DNA of 64,000 nucleotides from Dastarcus helophoroides (Eukaryota > Arthropoda > Insecta > Coleoptera > Bothrideridae). The number at the start of each line of letters is the position of its first letter. The stretch's first letter is position 1. Made by a program: the position numbers and the translations under genes. Positions 36,009 through 48,492 of this stretch are shown piece by piece. The notes below the pieces were generated by a model. That model searched no databases, was not told where the DNA came from, and was given only the letters and a program-made list of their open reading frames with translations. Where the stretch lies: positions 2,341,445 through 2,405,444 of the forward strand of contig CM053326.1 of the NCBI GenBank assembly GCA_028583605.1. Direction: 5' to 3'.

Positions 36009-36251
36009 TAAATTGATAGATGGAATAGATAGATAGATAGATAGATGGAATCAACCCTAACATACGATACAGTCTTTATGTAGATGATTTGGCAATATAC
36101 CGCTCCAACTCATCACTCCATGAGCTCGAACATAATCTCCAAGATGCTATAAATTAGATCGCTGCAAATGCCAAGCGACTCGGTTCCCGTTTGTCGTGTC
36201 CAAGGACAAAACAAAAGCAATCCATTTTTACCCTTTACGAAAGCCACATGA

Positions 36252-37127
36252 TTGTCCCCTCTTAAAATTGAAAATATAACAATACCTTATAATGCCACAA
36301 TCAAATTTCTAGGAGTGAAGTTTGACCAGAAGCTTCGATGGCGAGAACACACCAACGAGCTACTAATTAAAGGTAAAAAAGTAATCAATATGTTACGATG
36401 GCTGGGTACACTTGGGGAGCAGACAGGACCACACTTCTCAGGATATATAAGACTCTTATCTTACCGATGGGACTGTCAACAAACGTTAAAGCAACTGGCT
36501 AAACACAACAGGATCAGCCTTAAGTGGGTGCCAGGGCACAAAGGAATACAAGGCAATGAAGCTGCGGACCAACTCGCTAGAGAAGGATCTGCATCATCAT
36601 TTCTTGGACCTGAACCGGCTTTTGGTTTTTCTAAAAGTCAAATCAACAATGAGGTCAAAAAATAGGAAACAAAGTCAAGAATCTCCCACTGGAAATTATA
36701 TCCAGGACTACGGCAGGCAAAAAGATTCATATCTGGAACGCTTGAAAAGACAAAGGTCTAGTTAGCAAATCCGAATTGAGGATCCTAACCGGCCCCTTAA
36801 CAGGACTATTGCCCTATGAGGTACCACCTCAAGAAAATGGGTCAGGCTGAAACACACCTATGTTGCTTTTGCGCAGAAGCTGCGGAGACTGCAGAACATG
36901 TGCTATGCAAGTGCAATGCGCTTGCATGCAAAAGGCACCTCCAACTTAGTTGGGCGTCCTTAGACCCCTCAGATGCGGAAAAACTTAATCCCAGGTCCAT
37001 AATAAACTTCTACAAGAGTTTAAACCTGGGAACTACATAGATCAGGGTGTGCACAAAAGATCTCCTTAGGTCGTGGTGCGGCGTGGACGAAGAAAAACAA
37101 AAACGACTCATATATAATCTAATCTAA
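36252..37127 (+). pseudogene. I-clade LINE 1, RNase H end and C-terminal knuckle
   Basis: Thumb sequence IKFLGVKFDQKLRWREHT joins directly to RNase H sequence LKWVPGHKGIQGNEAADQLA, so the middle is deleted. The VPGHkGI.GNE.AD motif is the C-terminal part of the RNase H found in I, R1 and Loa LINEs. After a break, MRYHLKKMGQAETHLCCFC and ETAEHVLCKC give the terminal Cys/His knuckle. The protein ends at 37038-37040, and a tail of TAATC repeats at about 37113-37127 marks the 3' end of the element. Confidence 0.75.
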
Positions 37128-37591
37128 TCTATCTTACCGAAAATAGACTACGGTTGCATTGTATATGGATCAAGCATCACCTTCAACTCTAAAACGACTA
37201 GAAGTAATCTAAAGCACCGCATTAAGAATAGCCATTGGAGCTTTCCGCACAAGTCCAGCTGAAGCTATACTTTGTGGATCAGGTGTACCACCGCTGCATA
37301 TAAGAAGAAGACCTTTGCTTCTGAATTAGGGGTTAAATTATTAGCCCTTGAAGCACATCCAAACTCAAAAGACTTTCTACCAGATTCGGACATTGTAGCA
37401 AATTTTAAATCTCGATCGATGAACAGCAGACCTGTTGCGCTACGTTTTAATGAATCGATACATATTGCACGTTTACAACTTCCGCCTGTCATACCACTAG
37501 CAACATATGAAATACCTCCATGGAGAATCTCCTTACCTTGCATTCGAACCGTCTGCACAAAATATAAGAAAGATACAGTACCAAATGATAC
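37128..37591 (+). pseudogene. I-clade LINE 2, region between reverse transcriptase and RNase H
   Basis: It reads PKIDYGCIVYGSAS-like sequence, then ALRIAIGAFRTSPAEAILCG and GVPPLHIRRRPLLL. This is the lR..lDYG..vYg and GAfrTSP motif pair that follows the thumb in I/Jockey LINEs. Several frame changes occur. A solo LTR interrupts it at 37592. Confidence 0.7.
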
Positions 37592-37946
37592 TGTAGCGAA
37601 ATGTAAATTATAGAATTTAGTACGTAGGAAAATTTTCTAGAAAGATCTGATAAGGGGAAAGCGGCCGAGATAACGAAGCAAACGGCAGAGAAGCGTTCCA
37701 GAAATTGCGGCAAACGATAAGCCTTATCTGCGGGATTTTTCTAGAACCTGGGAGCCAAAACTATATAAGGCGGTCGCCTTTTCCCCGAGTCAGTTAGTTA
37801 GAGTCAATCAGTTAGACAGTATAGTAAGTGAGTTAGTAGTTAGATGTCAATAAGTGAGTTCATTATTCAGTTGTAGTGTTCCGAGTTTAGTTTGGTAATA
37901 AAGTGGGTTTAATCCATCAAGTGTTAATAATCAATTCGAACCGACG

Positions 37947-37950
<4 letters not shown>
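37592..37950 (+). repeat. Solo gypsy LTR inside LINE 2
   Basis: It is a diverged copy of the LTR at 24969-25301: TGTAGCGAAATG start, TATATAAG at 37762, initiator TCAGT at 37790-37794 and AATAAAG near 37905. The last ~15 bases are replaced by a (TA)n run, and ATAC on both sides may be the target duplication. No internal gypsy sequence is present. Confidence 0.8.

Positions 37951-38020
<70 letters not shown>
37949..38020. repeat. (TA)n microsatellite
   Basis: About 36 TA units run with one interruption, between the damaged LTR end and the continuing LINE. Confidence 0.95.
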
Positions 38021-38870
38021 TGGCGGATCTAAGACAGACGAGGTGTTGGTAGCGCAATTTACCTGAATAATATCAGTCACAATTGGACGTTACCATCATG
38101 TGCCAGTATTTTTACTGCTGAACTGTATGCTATATGGCAGGCTCTACTCTTTATTGTCATGTCGCCTGACGCCTTACAATTTATTATTTACACAGCCTCA
38201 TATAGTTCCCTAATAACGATACAGGACACCTACACAGAAATCTCCATGGTTTATAAAATTCTGTGCCTCATACAAGAAATAGATGAAAGTGGAAAACATG
38301 TGTCATTTGCTTGGGTACCTTCACACCTAGGAATTTATGGAAACGAAGCTGCTGATCGCGCTGTAAAATGTGGTGCTAGAGGAGATGTTATTGACAACAT
38401 TTCAGTCACTACAAATGATATAAAGGTGCTTGTAGGAAATTCAATGAATCAACTATGGCAAGAGGATTGGGAACGCACGACTTCTCAGTTACGTGAAATT
38501 AAAAAAAAATGTCTCGCCACTACAACTTCTTGCAGGTTTTTCAAAACATGAGGAAATACAGATAACATACCTAAGACTTGAGCATACACACCTCACATCT
38601 TCGTACTTAATTAATAACACACAAAGACCGATATGTTCCAATTACTAAGGACATCTAACCATGCGCCATATACTCATTGACTGCACGCTACATGAAAACA
38701 AAAGGCACCTAATAAATATCCCCCCAACGCTACGACAATGTCTCAAAAACGATAAACCCACCCTAGAAAGAATTTTGCGGTTTATAAGAGGAAAAAAACT
38801 TACCAGGGAAATTGTAATGAGAATTTATCAACGGCTAATAGCTACGCAGCTTATGCCGTCACGTTAAAAA
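38018..38870 (+). pseudogene. I-clade LINE 2, RNase H and C-terminus
   Basis: It reads YTGGSKTDEG-like sequence, IFTAELYAIWQALLF, SFAWVPSHLGIYGNEAADRA, and a C-terminal piece MRHILIDCTLHENKRHL at 38661-38867. The RNase H fold order is clear, but key acidic residues are lost: the first motif has Gly where YTDGS is expected and the third has TASYSS in place of SDS-type sequence. A stop separates RNase H from the C-terminal knuckle part. Confidence 0.75.
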
Positions 38871-38961
38871 AATTATCTCATGGTGCCGTTGAATTTGCCT
38901 ATTGACAGCGATATGTCATTATGTTTCAGTGAAGATTAGGTAGTCACTGTTTCGGGCATTC

Positions 38962-41900
38962 GTTGTCACCAGGCCCGTAACCAGGATTTTTTTCGGGGGG
39001 GGGGGGGCTGCGATCCTTCTGCTAAAGCTACCTAGTCTTTGTTTGCGTCTAGGTTAGAGCTAAGAAGCCACGGTCCAATACTACTTTACTATTAATATTA
39101 CTATTGTATACAAGTATACTAAAATATTAAAAAAATACACTAAAAACATTTCTACAGCCTAACTCTTCTAATATTCTGACAAAGTAATTTAACAACAACG
39201 TTGCCTATTTATCTTAATTTAATTTCTAAATAAAAACAGATGTGTGGGTAAGATGATAAAATTACTCGAAAGATATTCCTTAAAATTTATCTTTGAATTG
39301 TCTTCTATAACCTGCACTTGTGTATGAAAAATGCCTATAGAAAGTGCTCTATTTAACGACATAATTTGAAGTCAGCTGGAGAAAAATCTTCTTTTTTTTA
39401 ATTTTTTCAAATTTCGATTAAATTCACAATTTTAACTTCTATCTCAAATTTAAAGTTTGCACCCGAACATTTAGAATTTGGATATTCTTTCTTAATTATG
39501 GAAGATTAGATGTTTTTAAGTTCAAGTTTCCTCTTAGCGTCCAATTCTTTTTCTAACTGGTAACAACTTCAATTCCTACGTTTTTTATTTTGGGCAATTT
39601 TGGGAATTATTGTTGCTATCTGAATTTGGATTGTCGAAGTGCATTAGATTCTTCCGAATTTCAAAAAAAAGTTTTTGCTATAAAGTTATTTATCGTTTTT
39701 TTTTTGTAAGTTTTACCTTTTATCTCAAAATTTCGACCTTTTTTGGAAATTTTCAATTTGAATTAGATTTTTTGCTAAATGCGAAGTATGTTAATACTTT
39801 TACTTTTTTTCTCAAAATTCAAAGTTTGAAATCTTGGTATTTACTTCAAACCCACAAATATTTTTTTAAACATCAATTCTTTCTAGAAACCTGAAAATTT
39901 CGCCAAAATTTTTGTGAAAAATGTCTGATATCGAAATTCTGAACCTAATCTTGAGTTTTTTGAATTTTTTTAGAAAAGTCTACATTTAGAGTGAACAAAG
40001 TCGTTCTAGAAAAAGTTTAATTACGACCGTGTTTATACTTAAAAATAACCAGAATTCATTATTAAACATTTCCGAAAATATTAACATTTTAAAAAATTTT
40101 GAATTTCCGAACAAAATTGCGATATGTTAATTCTTAATGTGACCTGTTCGAACTCGAAATTTTTAGTTTTTTAAATTCGAAATTTTAGAAATAAGTTGAT
40201 ATTTAGAATTACTCTTTAAATCCGAAGAAAAAAGAAGCGATAATTTTTGAAAAAAAAAGGTTTGAAGTCAAAATTTTCTAAAAAATAATCTCTCATTTTC
40301 AAAAGATGAAATCTATTAACAAACACTAATAACACTCAACATTTTGTCTTGAAACAAAATTTAAAAAATAAATTTTAATATTTCCTGAAACTTTTAGTGT
40401 TTTCTCAAAATGGCCAGGAGATTTTCTATAAATTCAATGTCTAGAAAGAAAGTCAAAATATTTTGAAGAAGTCTGAATTTTGAATTAGTGCTAATGTAAA
40501 AATTTTGAAAAATAAACTAAATTCATTAAGCTCATTTTTTTTTCAAAATTTTGACTTTAATCTTGACATTTTTAAACTCATGGTAAAAAGTTGTAAAAAT
40601 GTTATAAATCAAGTTTTTCTAAAAATATGAATTTAAAAGTGATTAAAAGTACAATAAATTCTTAAAGTTAAAATTTGATAACTAAGATAGAAATGTGATT
40701 AAAAGTACACTAAATTCTTAATTAAAGTTGAAATTTGATATCTAAGATAGAAATTTCAATATTTTTTTGGAAATTTTCACTTGGAATTCGAATTTTGGAG
40801 AAAAAAGTCGAATTTTCGAAATCGTAGTCGAAATATAAACAAATCAACTTCATGACAAAAAATTTCGAAATTTTCTATTATGAAGTTAAAACTTTTTGAA
40901 AAAATTAAATATTTCGAATTAAGCTAATGGGTTAAAGTTATTAAAAAATTTCTAAATATTTCAACTTAAAAATGCTCAAGTTTTCTGTAAAACTCGAAAT
41001 TTATAAAAAAATCGACATTTTAGACATTTTTTTAAAGTTCAATCGCCATGTTAGAAAAATTATAGAAGAAATTCATAAAAATAATTTATTAAAAAATATC
41101 TTCTCAAAATAATGGCTTATAAGATATTTTGATTTTTTAGTAAAGGGCCTAACATTCAAAATTTTATTCAAAAACCGAATTTAAAATATAAATTTTTAGA
41201 TTCCAAAACTGTAAAACTATTACTACAAAATCCAAGTTTTTCTTAAAATTTGGTGACAAATCTCGAAAAATCGCTTGTATAAATTTCCAATTCTTCTCAA
41301 AATTGGAATTTTTTTTCAAAATAGAGAGTTTAAGCTTGAAAAAATTGCAAGTTCAACATTATTTTAATAAAATTCATAACGTAATTTTTTAAATTCTAAA
41401 ACTAAAACTATTTTTTCTTATTTTTCTCAAAATTTAGCGTTAAATCTCGAAAAATCGCTTGTATAAATTTCTAGTTTTTCCCAAAATTTGAATTTTGTTT
41501 TCAAAATAGGGAGTTTAAGCTTGAAAAACTTGCAAATTCAACATTATATTAATAAAATTCAAAACGTAAGACTGAAATTTCAAATAAAAAAAAGAAATTT
41601 CAAGAAAAGTCTAAATTTTTCTAGAAACGAAATCTCAGATTTAAATGACAAAATATTGGAAAAAATCGACAGAGTTTAAGGTAAAAATTTCAAGATTTAG
41701 GGCGAAAATTTGAGAATGAACTCGAAATTTTAAGAACTTCTTCATTTGAAAATATCCTGAGTATAACCTAAAATCTATTATTTTTTTTAATTTCGACTCA
41801 GATATCAAATTTTTTTTTGTTAATTGTGCGTTTTGGCCTGTTAATGCCTTTTTTTAGAGTATTTTACCTTTTTGGTGTCTTCTTTAGCTTTTCGTTTCTG

Positions 41901-42157
41901 CCTAATTTAACATTTTGCTCACCTTTTTACCTTACTTGATTGTGCTTAAAATCCGGTCTCTAATAATAAGAAATGGCGCCAAATTTGAAAAATAAAACAT
42001 CCTTGCATTTTAGTACGAAAACAAAATGATCCATTGAAAATGGTTTTTAAAAAGGTCACACATCTGGAAAATTTAGTTCTATCTAGTGTGAAGCCAAAAA
42101 ATTTCAGGAGGAGCTGCAGCCTCCTAGCCCCCCCTTGGTTACGGGCCTGGTTGTCAC
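38962..42157. mobile_element. hAT-like element with 8-bp duplication GTTGTCAC
   Basis: GTTGTCAC at 38962-38969 and 42150-42157 flanks a 3180-bp element beginning CAGGCCCGTAACCAGGATT and ending CTTGGTTACGGGCCTG. A run of about 15 G follows the left end. It has no transposase, and the interior is AT-rich filler. It is the complete reference copy for the family that includes 32968-35737 (inverted) and, by its ends, 7334-12105. Confidence 0.9.
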
Positions 42158-42473
42158 CATCATTGTTCAAGTTAGAGCTCCTAGCGAAAGGCCAATCAGT
42201 GGAATGTAATGGCAGCCTTATTTTCGTATTATCAGTGTGATTAATGTTGGTGCACCTAAGAATAACCCATAAAATTCCAAATAACTATTAATGGTGCTTA
42301 GCATTCTTATGAGCCACTTATTACCAAAGGTAGAGGTAAGTGATTACCACACACTCATTCGCGCAGACGAATCGTTCTCCAGTTATTTTTATGCTTATAA
42401 TGTGCTTCTAAAGCTCTGTCATTAACACTCTGGAACTTTCGTATTTTTGTTTTTGGATTTCTCTTCTGTCCAC
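42158..42473. other. Non-coding DNA
   Basis: No recognisable gene or repeat. Confidence 0.3.
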
Positions 42474-42555
42474 GTAAATCCCTACTTGGTGGTCTTGGAT
42501 CCTGGGGTCTGGTGTACCTACTGGTAAATCCCTACTTGGCGAGCTTGGATCCTAG
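42474..42555 (+). repeat. 50-bp tandem duplication at the MITE target
   Basis: The unit starting GTAAATCCCTACTTGG occurs at 42474 and 42524. The second unit is split by the MITE after GATCCTAG and resumes at about 43197 (GGGTCTGGTGTACCTACTGG). Confidence 0.8.
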
Positions 42556-43196
42556 CAGAGACTAAATAGACTGAACCTAACACGGTAAGCAGTGAAGCCA
42601 GTTGGAAGCCTGGCGAAAGCCTAGCTCCATCTAGCTCGCAATGCCCTCTTATTATCTGACAGACCTTTGCGAAGATAACATCGGTTTTTTTTAAAGAAAA
42701 TGGGCTGTAAATATGGGGAAGTGTATTGTGGATCATTGTTGAAACCTCAGTGAACACATTAGTGAAGGAAAATCAAGAGTTTCATTCTTTGGGTAGGTAA
42801 AAATAAAATATATAAATATTCAATTATCGGCGTGCGCGCGTCGCCATTTCACTGCAATCATGACGTGTTTACAGCACCGGCTTAACAATATTGTACACAG
42901 GCGTCGCGTATTGAAAGAAAATTATTTTACTATTAAACCAAGATGTCTTTGAAAATAGTTTTCCTGAACTTTTACCAAAAAGCACTTATAAAAATTATCC
43001 TATTAGTCCAAAAGCCCCTAATTCTAAAGTTTCATCTAAATCGTTAGAACCGTTACGCGGCAAGTTTCGTATTTATAAATTTTACTTAATCCGACCATAT
43101 CAAAGAGTAGTGGAATGCACTTCCCCGCATTTTAGCTTCAACTGTACGCATGAGACAACATTGAAACGTTCAGTCTATTTAGTCTCTGGATCCTAG
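42548..43196. mobile_element. 633-bp hAT MITE with 8-bp duplication GATCCTAG
   Basis: GATCCTAG at 42548-42555 and 43189-43196 flanks 42556-43188. The element has perfect 21-bp inverted ends, beginning CAGAGACTAAATAGACTG and closing CAGTCTATTTAGTCTCTG. It has no coding content. The CAGAGA ends fit hAT. Confidence 0.9.
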
Positions 43197-43324
43197 GGGT
43201 CTGGTGTACCTACTGGAGGATAAGCTCCGAAGACTCTTGTCGCGGAGATGCCCAGAAGATGACACTCCAGCAACACCTTGGCGCAGGTTAATTAACTTCG
43301 CCATTGCCTCAATGAAAGGTGCTC

Positions 43325-43622
43325 CCAGGAACTAATGGTATTGATCCCCCCAAGGGCAAGATTCTTGAGGCGTACTAGATAGTCGGAGGCAGCAAATTCC
43401 TGTGCGGTCCAGCTTGATACAGTGAGGACTTCTCTCTACAGAGACTCTTTTTTCTATAGAATTTCCAAGTTATGTAAGTTGTTACCGAAAGGAATTTTCC
43501 TCAAAAATTATCCTTGTTTAAGAAGGCCATCTATCCTTGTTTCCGCATCCTATTTGCAGTGCTTTGAAAGCATAATGGGGTTACCCTTTGCGAGTGGATT
43601 AAATTTAAAAAAAAAGAAAAAA
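43325..43622 (+). pseudogene. 3' end of a Jockey-like LINE (same family as LINE Y)
   Basis: It is closely similar to 55165-55460: both carry TTGATCCCCCCAAGGGC, the C-terminal protein motif read as LWNLLPKGIF and FKK in the other copy, and end in an A-rich tail. Frames are broken. Confidence 0.75.
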
Positions 43623-43624
43623 GT

Positions 43625-44050
43625 TGCTTTTCCAATTCGCTTTGCTGATATCGTTAAATTGGTTAATTAGGCAATCCTTGTCGAATATTTATTAAATATA
43701 TAAATTATAATTAATATATTTCAAAATTATTCGTATCTCATATTATTATTTGCGTTTCTCCCTTATCGTATTAGTGCCTTTCTTTGATTATTTGAGTAGT
43801 AATATAAGTAAGATAAGTTCATAAGATGTGTTGGCAAAGTCAGGCGTCATGTCGAGTTGAAATTTGGAGTAATTTCCCACCACGGCGACTGTTTTGGTAG
43901 TTTCCGGTTTGCGGGAAATTTTTAACGCCACCAGGAAAGCATCTGGTACCCCTTCCATTAAAATTATGTAGCCGAAGTGTTAAAATTTTCAATTTAGTTA
44001 CTAAATTTTCTTTTTAAATTTGAGTAATAATAGAAAAAATAAATAAAAAG
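43625..44050. other. Non-coding DNA, probably including the RTE 5' leader
   Basis: 43830-44050 (with a GC-richer patch GCGACTGTTTTGGTAG) may be the 5' UTR of the RTE element that follows. The element's exact start is not visible. Confidence 0.35.
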
Positions 44051-44059
44051 GAAATAACA

Positions 44060-44867
44060 GGAAAAGAAATTTGGAAAGTGGGAACATGGAATGTTAGAGG
44101 ACTAAGGAGGAAAAGAGGAGGAACTAATAGAAGAATTTGACATGACAGGGATCCAAATATTAACAATAACAGAAACGAAGAAGAAGGGGCAAGGGGAACT
44201 AGTGCTAGAAAGTGGACACCTTTTGATATACAGTGGAGTAGAACAAAATAAACATGCTGCGGCAGGGGTTGGGTGCATAATAGAGAAAGGATTAGTAGAT
44301 AATATACTAAATTGGGAAGGCATTTCTGAAAGAATACTAAAAATAGAATTTGATGATATATATGGGGAAAGAATATGCATAATAATAGTGTATGAACCAA
44401 ATGAAGATGATTTAGCGAGTAATAAAGATCAATTCTGGGAGGAACTAACATTGGCTACGGAGACAGGTAAAGATAAAATTATCGTAATGGGAGATTTCAA
44501 CAGTAGAGTGGGTAAAAGAGAGAATAGAAATGTAAATGTGATTGGAAACTGTGGAGAAACAAACAAAAACAACAATGGGTTAAGAATGATAGAATATTGC
44601 ATATTCAACGATCTCATAATAACACATACGTTTTATGAACACCAGGATATACATAAATTTACAAGAAGAGTGGAAAACAGAAAAGAAAGATCCATAATTG
44701 ACTACGTACTTGTGCAAAGAAATAATAGGAAATCGATCACGGATGTAAGAGTCAAAAGAAGTGCGGAAATATTTAGTGATCATTACCTGGTTGTAGCAAA
44801 AATTAGGAAAATGAAGAAATGTAGGAGTGACAACGAACGACACGAAACTGCACCAGTAAAAAAATAA
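44060..44867 (+). pseudogene. RTE LINE endonuclease
   Basis: It begins IWKVGTWNVRGL (the first Asn motif), shifts frame in the GGAGGA run near 44115, then reads LTITETKKKGQGELV (catalytic ET), HAAAGVGCII, IIVYEPNEDDL, IIVMGDFNSRVGK (GDFN), RSIIDYVLV and SDHYLVVAKI (the final SDH). All catalytic motifs of the apurinic-type nuclease are retained. It ends at a stop at 44865-44867. The domain would nick target DNA to prime reverse transcription. Confidence 0.88.
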
Positions 44868-45195
44868 AATATTAAATCATACAGATTAAGAGAAAAAGAT
44901 ATAGCAAACAATTATCACCAAATTATTGAGGAAAAAATAAGTAATATAGAAAAGGAGATTGAACAAAAAGATATTTAAGACATATGGCAAATATTTAAGG
45001 AGGTAGTAATAGGAGCAACTAAACAAGCATGTGGCACGATTACAACTAACGCCAATAAAAAGTTAACTGCCTGGTGGGACGATGAAATCAAAAAAGAAGT
45101 TAAATTAAAGAAACAAGCGTGAAAAGAGTACTTAAATAATAACATCGCACAAAAATACACTTTGTATAAGGAGAGAAGAACCAAAGTAAAAAAAA

Positions 45196-46922
45196 ATGGT
45201 TTTGGAAGCTAAACAGAAGGCATGGGAATATTTTGGGAAAAAAATGGAGAAGACAAATAAAGAAGATCGCAAGCTATTTTATAAAGCAGTAAAGACAATA
45301 AAAAAAGGAAAAGAAAAGAAATGGACGACTATAACAAGCAAAGAAGGCGCGTTGCTAAAAGATGAGAATTTAATTATGAACAGATGGAAAGAATACTTTT
45401 ATGAACTATTAAATCCACTGGAAACAGAGACACATGAAGGCAAAGAAGTAACAACAAATGACACAATAGCAGATGAAGAAAATGAAGTACTTACGATAGA
45501 GGAAGTTGAAGAAGCAATCAAGGCAACAAAATGTGGAAAAGCACCCGGGCGTGATGGAATAACACCAGATATGATTAAACACATGAGGAAGAAAGATGTA
45601 AAACTATTGTATAACATTTGTAATAAGGCATGGATAAAAGAAAAAATCCCTAAAGATTGAAGAATAGGTGTTATTATGCCCATATATAAAAAGGGAGATA
45701 GAAAACAATGCCAAAAATATCGAGGTATAACTTTATTGAGCACGGTAGCAAAGATATATGAAAGGGTGTTAGCAAACAGGCTCCATTTAGTCATAGAAAC
45801 GCAATTAAGTGTATCCCAAAGTGGATTTAGAAGAGGCCACAGTATACAGGACCATATATTCACGATGAAACAACTTACGGATAAAATATTAAGGCAACGG
45901 AGAGAGGCATATCTAGCGTTCATTGATCTTGAAAAGGCTTTTGACAGAGCACCCAGAAAAGAAATATGGATAAGTTTGGAACAACGAGGAGTCAGCCGAA
46001 AATTAATTGCTGGAATAAAAAGCATATATGAGGAAAATGCAAATTACGTCAGAACGCGAAATATGCAGTCTTTTACTTTCTACACAAGAGATGGTTTACG
46101 ACAGGGAGGAGTACTTAGCCCATTACTATTCATTATCCTGATAGATGACCTAATCAAACAAACATGTACTAAAACAACAGCCCTACAAGTAGTATACTAC
46201 AATCTAAAAAAGTCTGTATAAAAGAATGTGCATTTGCAGATGATATAGTAATAATGGCCAATTCACCCGAAAACCTACAAACTAACTTAGAAATATGGAA
46301 AGAAGCTCTAGAATCTAAACAAATGAAAATAAATGTCAATAAAACAAAAGTAATGGCGATAACAGATGAAAATAAAAAAATAAATATACTATTGGACAAT
46401 AAGGATATACAGCAGGTCCAGGAATTCAAATATTTAGGAGTAATAATAGATAATAAAGGAAATCAGTATAGGGACATCAATGAACGCATTGAGAAAGCAC
46501 TTAAAGCATATTACAGTATGTGTGCAACCATAGTCAAGAAGAAAGAAATATCCAAAAATACGAAAATGTTGGTATACAAGACTATCTTCCAGCCTATACT
46601 ACTATTTGGAAGTGAAACCTGGGTTTTAACGGAGAGAATGAAAAGCCGGATACAAGCAGTCGAGATGAAGTTCTTAAGAGCGATAAAGGGAATAAGTAGA
46701 AGAGATCGAGTAAGAAATCAAAACGTGAGGGAAGAACCGGATGCTAAGCCTGTATTAGAAATTGTCGAAGAAAAACAATTAGGTTGGTGGGGACATATAC
46801 AAAGGATGAAAGATAACATGCAAGTAAAGAAAATATGGGAAGCAAGAACATCGGACCGGAGATGTAGAGGCAGACCTAAAGAAAGGTGGGGTGACACCAT
46901 TGATCTTGTTCTTCCGTTCTGA
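45196..46922 (+). pseudogene. RTE LINE reverse transcriptase
   Basis: It contains GKAPGRDGITPDMIKHM, VIMPIYKKGDRKQCQKYRG, SQSGFRRGHSIQDH, LAFIDLEKAFDRAPRKE and GLRQGGVLSPLLF. After a slip near 46205 the catalytic box CAFADDIVIMA follows, then FKYLGVIIDNKG, LLFGSETWVLT, LGWWGHIQRM and RGRPKERWGD. The order and the GSETW...GRPK..W ending are typical for RTE. A stop at about 45660 splits palm from fingers. The linker upstream (44868-45195) has stops near 44976 and 45119. Confidence 0.88.
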
Positions 46923-46929
46923 AATTAGA

Positions 46930-48480
46930 AATTTCAAAGTAGGTATTTGCAGAATTAAAGTTAAAAATAGATAACCAAAGAATCTTTTCTGTTAGCTCTT
47001 TTGTTTTCTGTTTCTTTTCCTTTAAGATTAGTAAAATAACTAATTAATTCTTTGATAATGAGTTTTGCTTTGATCAAAATTTGCTCTCAATGCGATAACA
47101 GAGACGATTGTAGGAATTATTACTTTTAAAACACGTTATCATGTATTGAGCTTGTAGTCTCTGCAAGTGGTTTGTAAACTAATCAATCACAACAGAAACG
47201 GTGTTTTAGTAAATTACTCCACACCATTAACTTATAGATGATTACATCTCAATGAGATCAAATCTAAATTGATGTTATTTTAAACCGAGCTGCATTGAAT
47301 AATATATGCCAAGCCTACTTGATTGTATCATATGTTAATGGAAATGAATTATGAATGCAGTAGTATGCAACGTATTGAGCATTTGAGCATTAGCTGATAG
47401 CGGCGTTGTAAATTATTGTTAAGGGATCATCATGTCAAAATCTCGCATCACGTTTATACTACAGCATAGCGCCAGTTGTGGGATCGATACGGTGTGGTCT
47501 GGAATGGAGTTCACCTCTTATAACGGAACTCCATGCTTTAGCTTTAGACAGATGTATACCTGTGAACCATACGCTCCGTAAATAAAATTACTACAACTTA
47601 ATTATAAACAACGGTGACAGTAAATTATCACTAAACTTTACACAATATAATATTACTTTACAATTACTTCTGTCACTTCGTTCTTTATCCTTTGATTCAA
47701 TATTTAATTATAGCTAGTTAATTCATAAAGAATATGTTTTTTATCAAAAGAAACAGTCGCACCTAAGTAGAGGCGGAATTTAAAATGTCCTTAAAATTGT
47801 CAAGCAAAGTTTTGCCGAAAGCATTAATTTGACAGCACAATCAAATCTAGAAGCGACGTGAAATGGCATAGAGCCGGAGTCGGGAGATCATTGATCGAAC
47901 AGATATGGTTTGACGATTTTACTTTGCCTTAGGTATTACGTCGGATCTAAGCTTTGAAAGTAGCGGTTTGTGGGGGCAAAATAGGCTTTTCAAGCGTCGA
48001 ATACAAATCGCGAAGGTCGTTCATTGCCTTCTGCTTTTACCGAGACCAGTTATCGTAAATATTAGTTGAATTATCCGAACCTCTATTTCGCATCATCTTC
48101 ATCCGACCATTCCAGACGCGTAAAACATTATCAACTTAGCGAACATTAGCATTGAAAAGTTACCTCCCAGTAATATTTCAAGCTTATAAATTTATATTCT
48201 CGACGTAAAACTGAGAACAAGGTATAACTCATAGTAATTACTATATACCATAAAGACGCCTCATTTCCTTCTTAATTCAAACTTAACATACGCGGAAGGG
48301 ATATTCAATATAGAAAATAAACTGGAAATTACCTACAAAGAATTGATAAATTTCAGTAAATTTACAGAATATATTTCTTGATTTAAAAATACCTAATTTA
48401 AATGTTTGGACCTTAAAATTATAAACTTGTCTTTCACGATAAAATATATGGAATATTGAAAATTTGATGGAATTGCAGAA
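46930..48480. other. Probable single-copy non-coding DNA
   Basis: No gene, repeat array or transposon is recognised. Confidence 0.35.
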
Positions 48481-48492
48481 TTCCTATAGTAT

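Larger units (their letters stand above)
44060..46925 (+). mobile_element. RTE-clade LINE, near full-length but broken
   Basis: AP-type endonuclease followed by reverse transcriptase in a single ancestral frame, without an ORF1 or RNase H, defines RTE. Proteins of this kind are often mislabelled craniofacial development protein 2. At least three frameshifts (about 44115, 46205 and around 45660) and several stops are present. Confidence 0.85.

Noticed and set aside
44014..44451. Minus-strand Leu/Ser/Phe-rich frames over the RTE endonuclease
   Set aside because: Shadows of the endonuclease frame on the + strand.
45399..46025. 208-codon minus-strand frame opposite the RTE reverse transcriptase
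   Set aside because: It is an antisense shadow of a strongly coding + frame.
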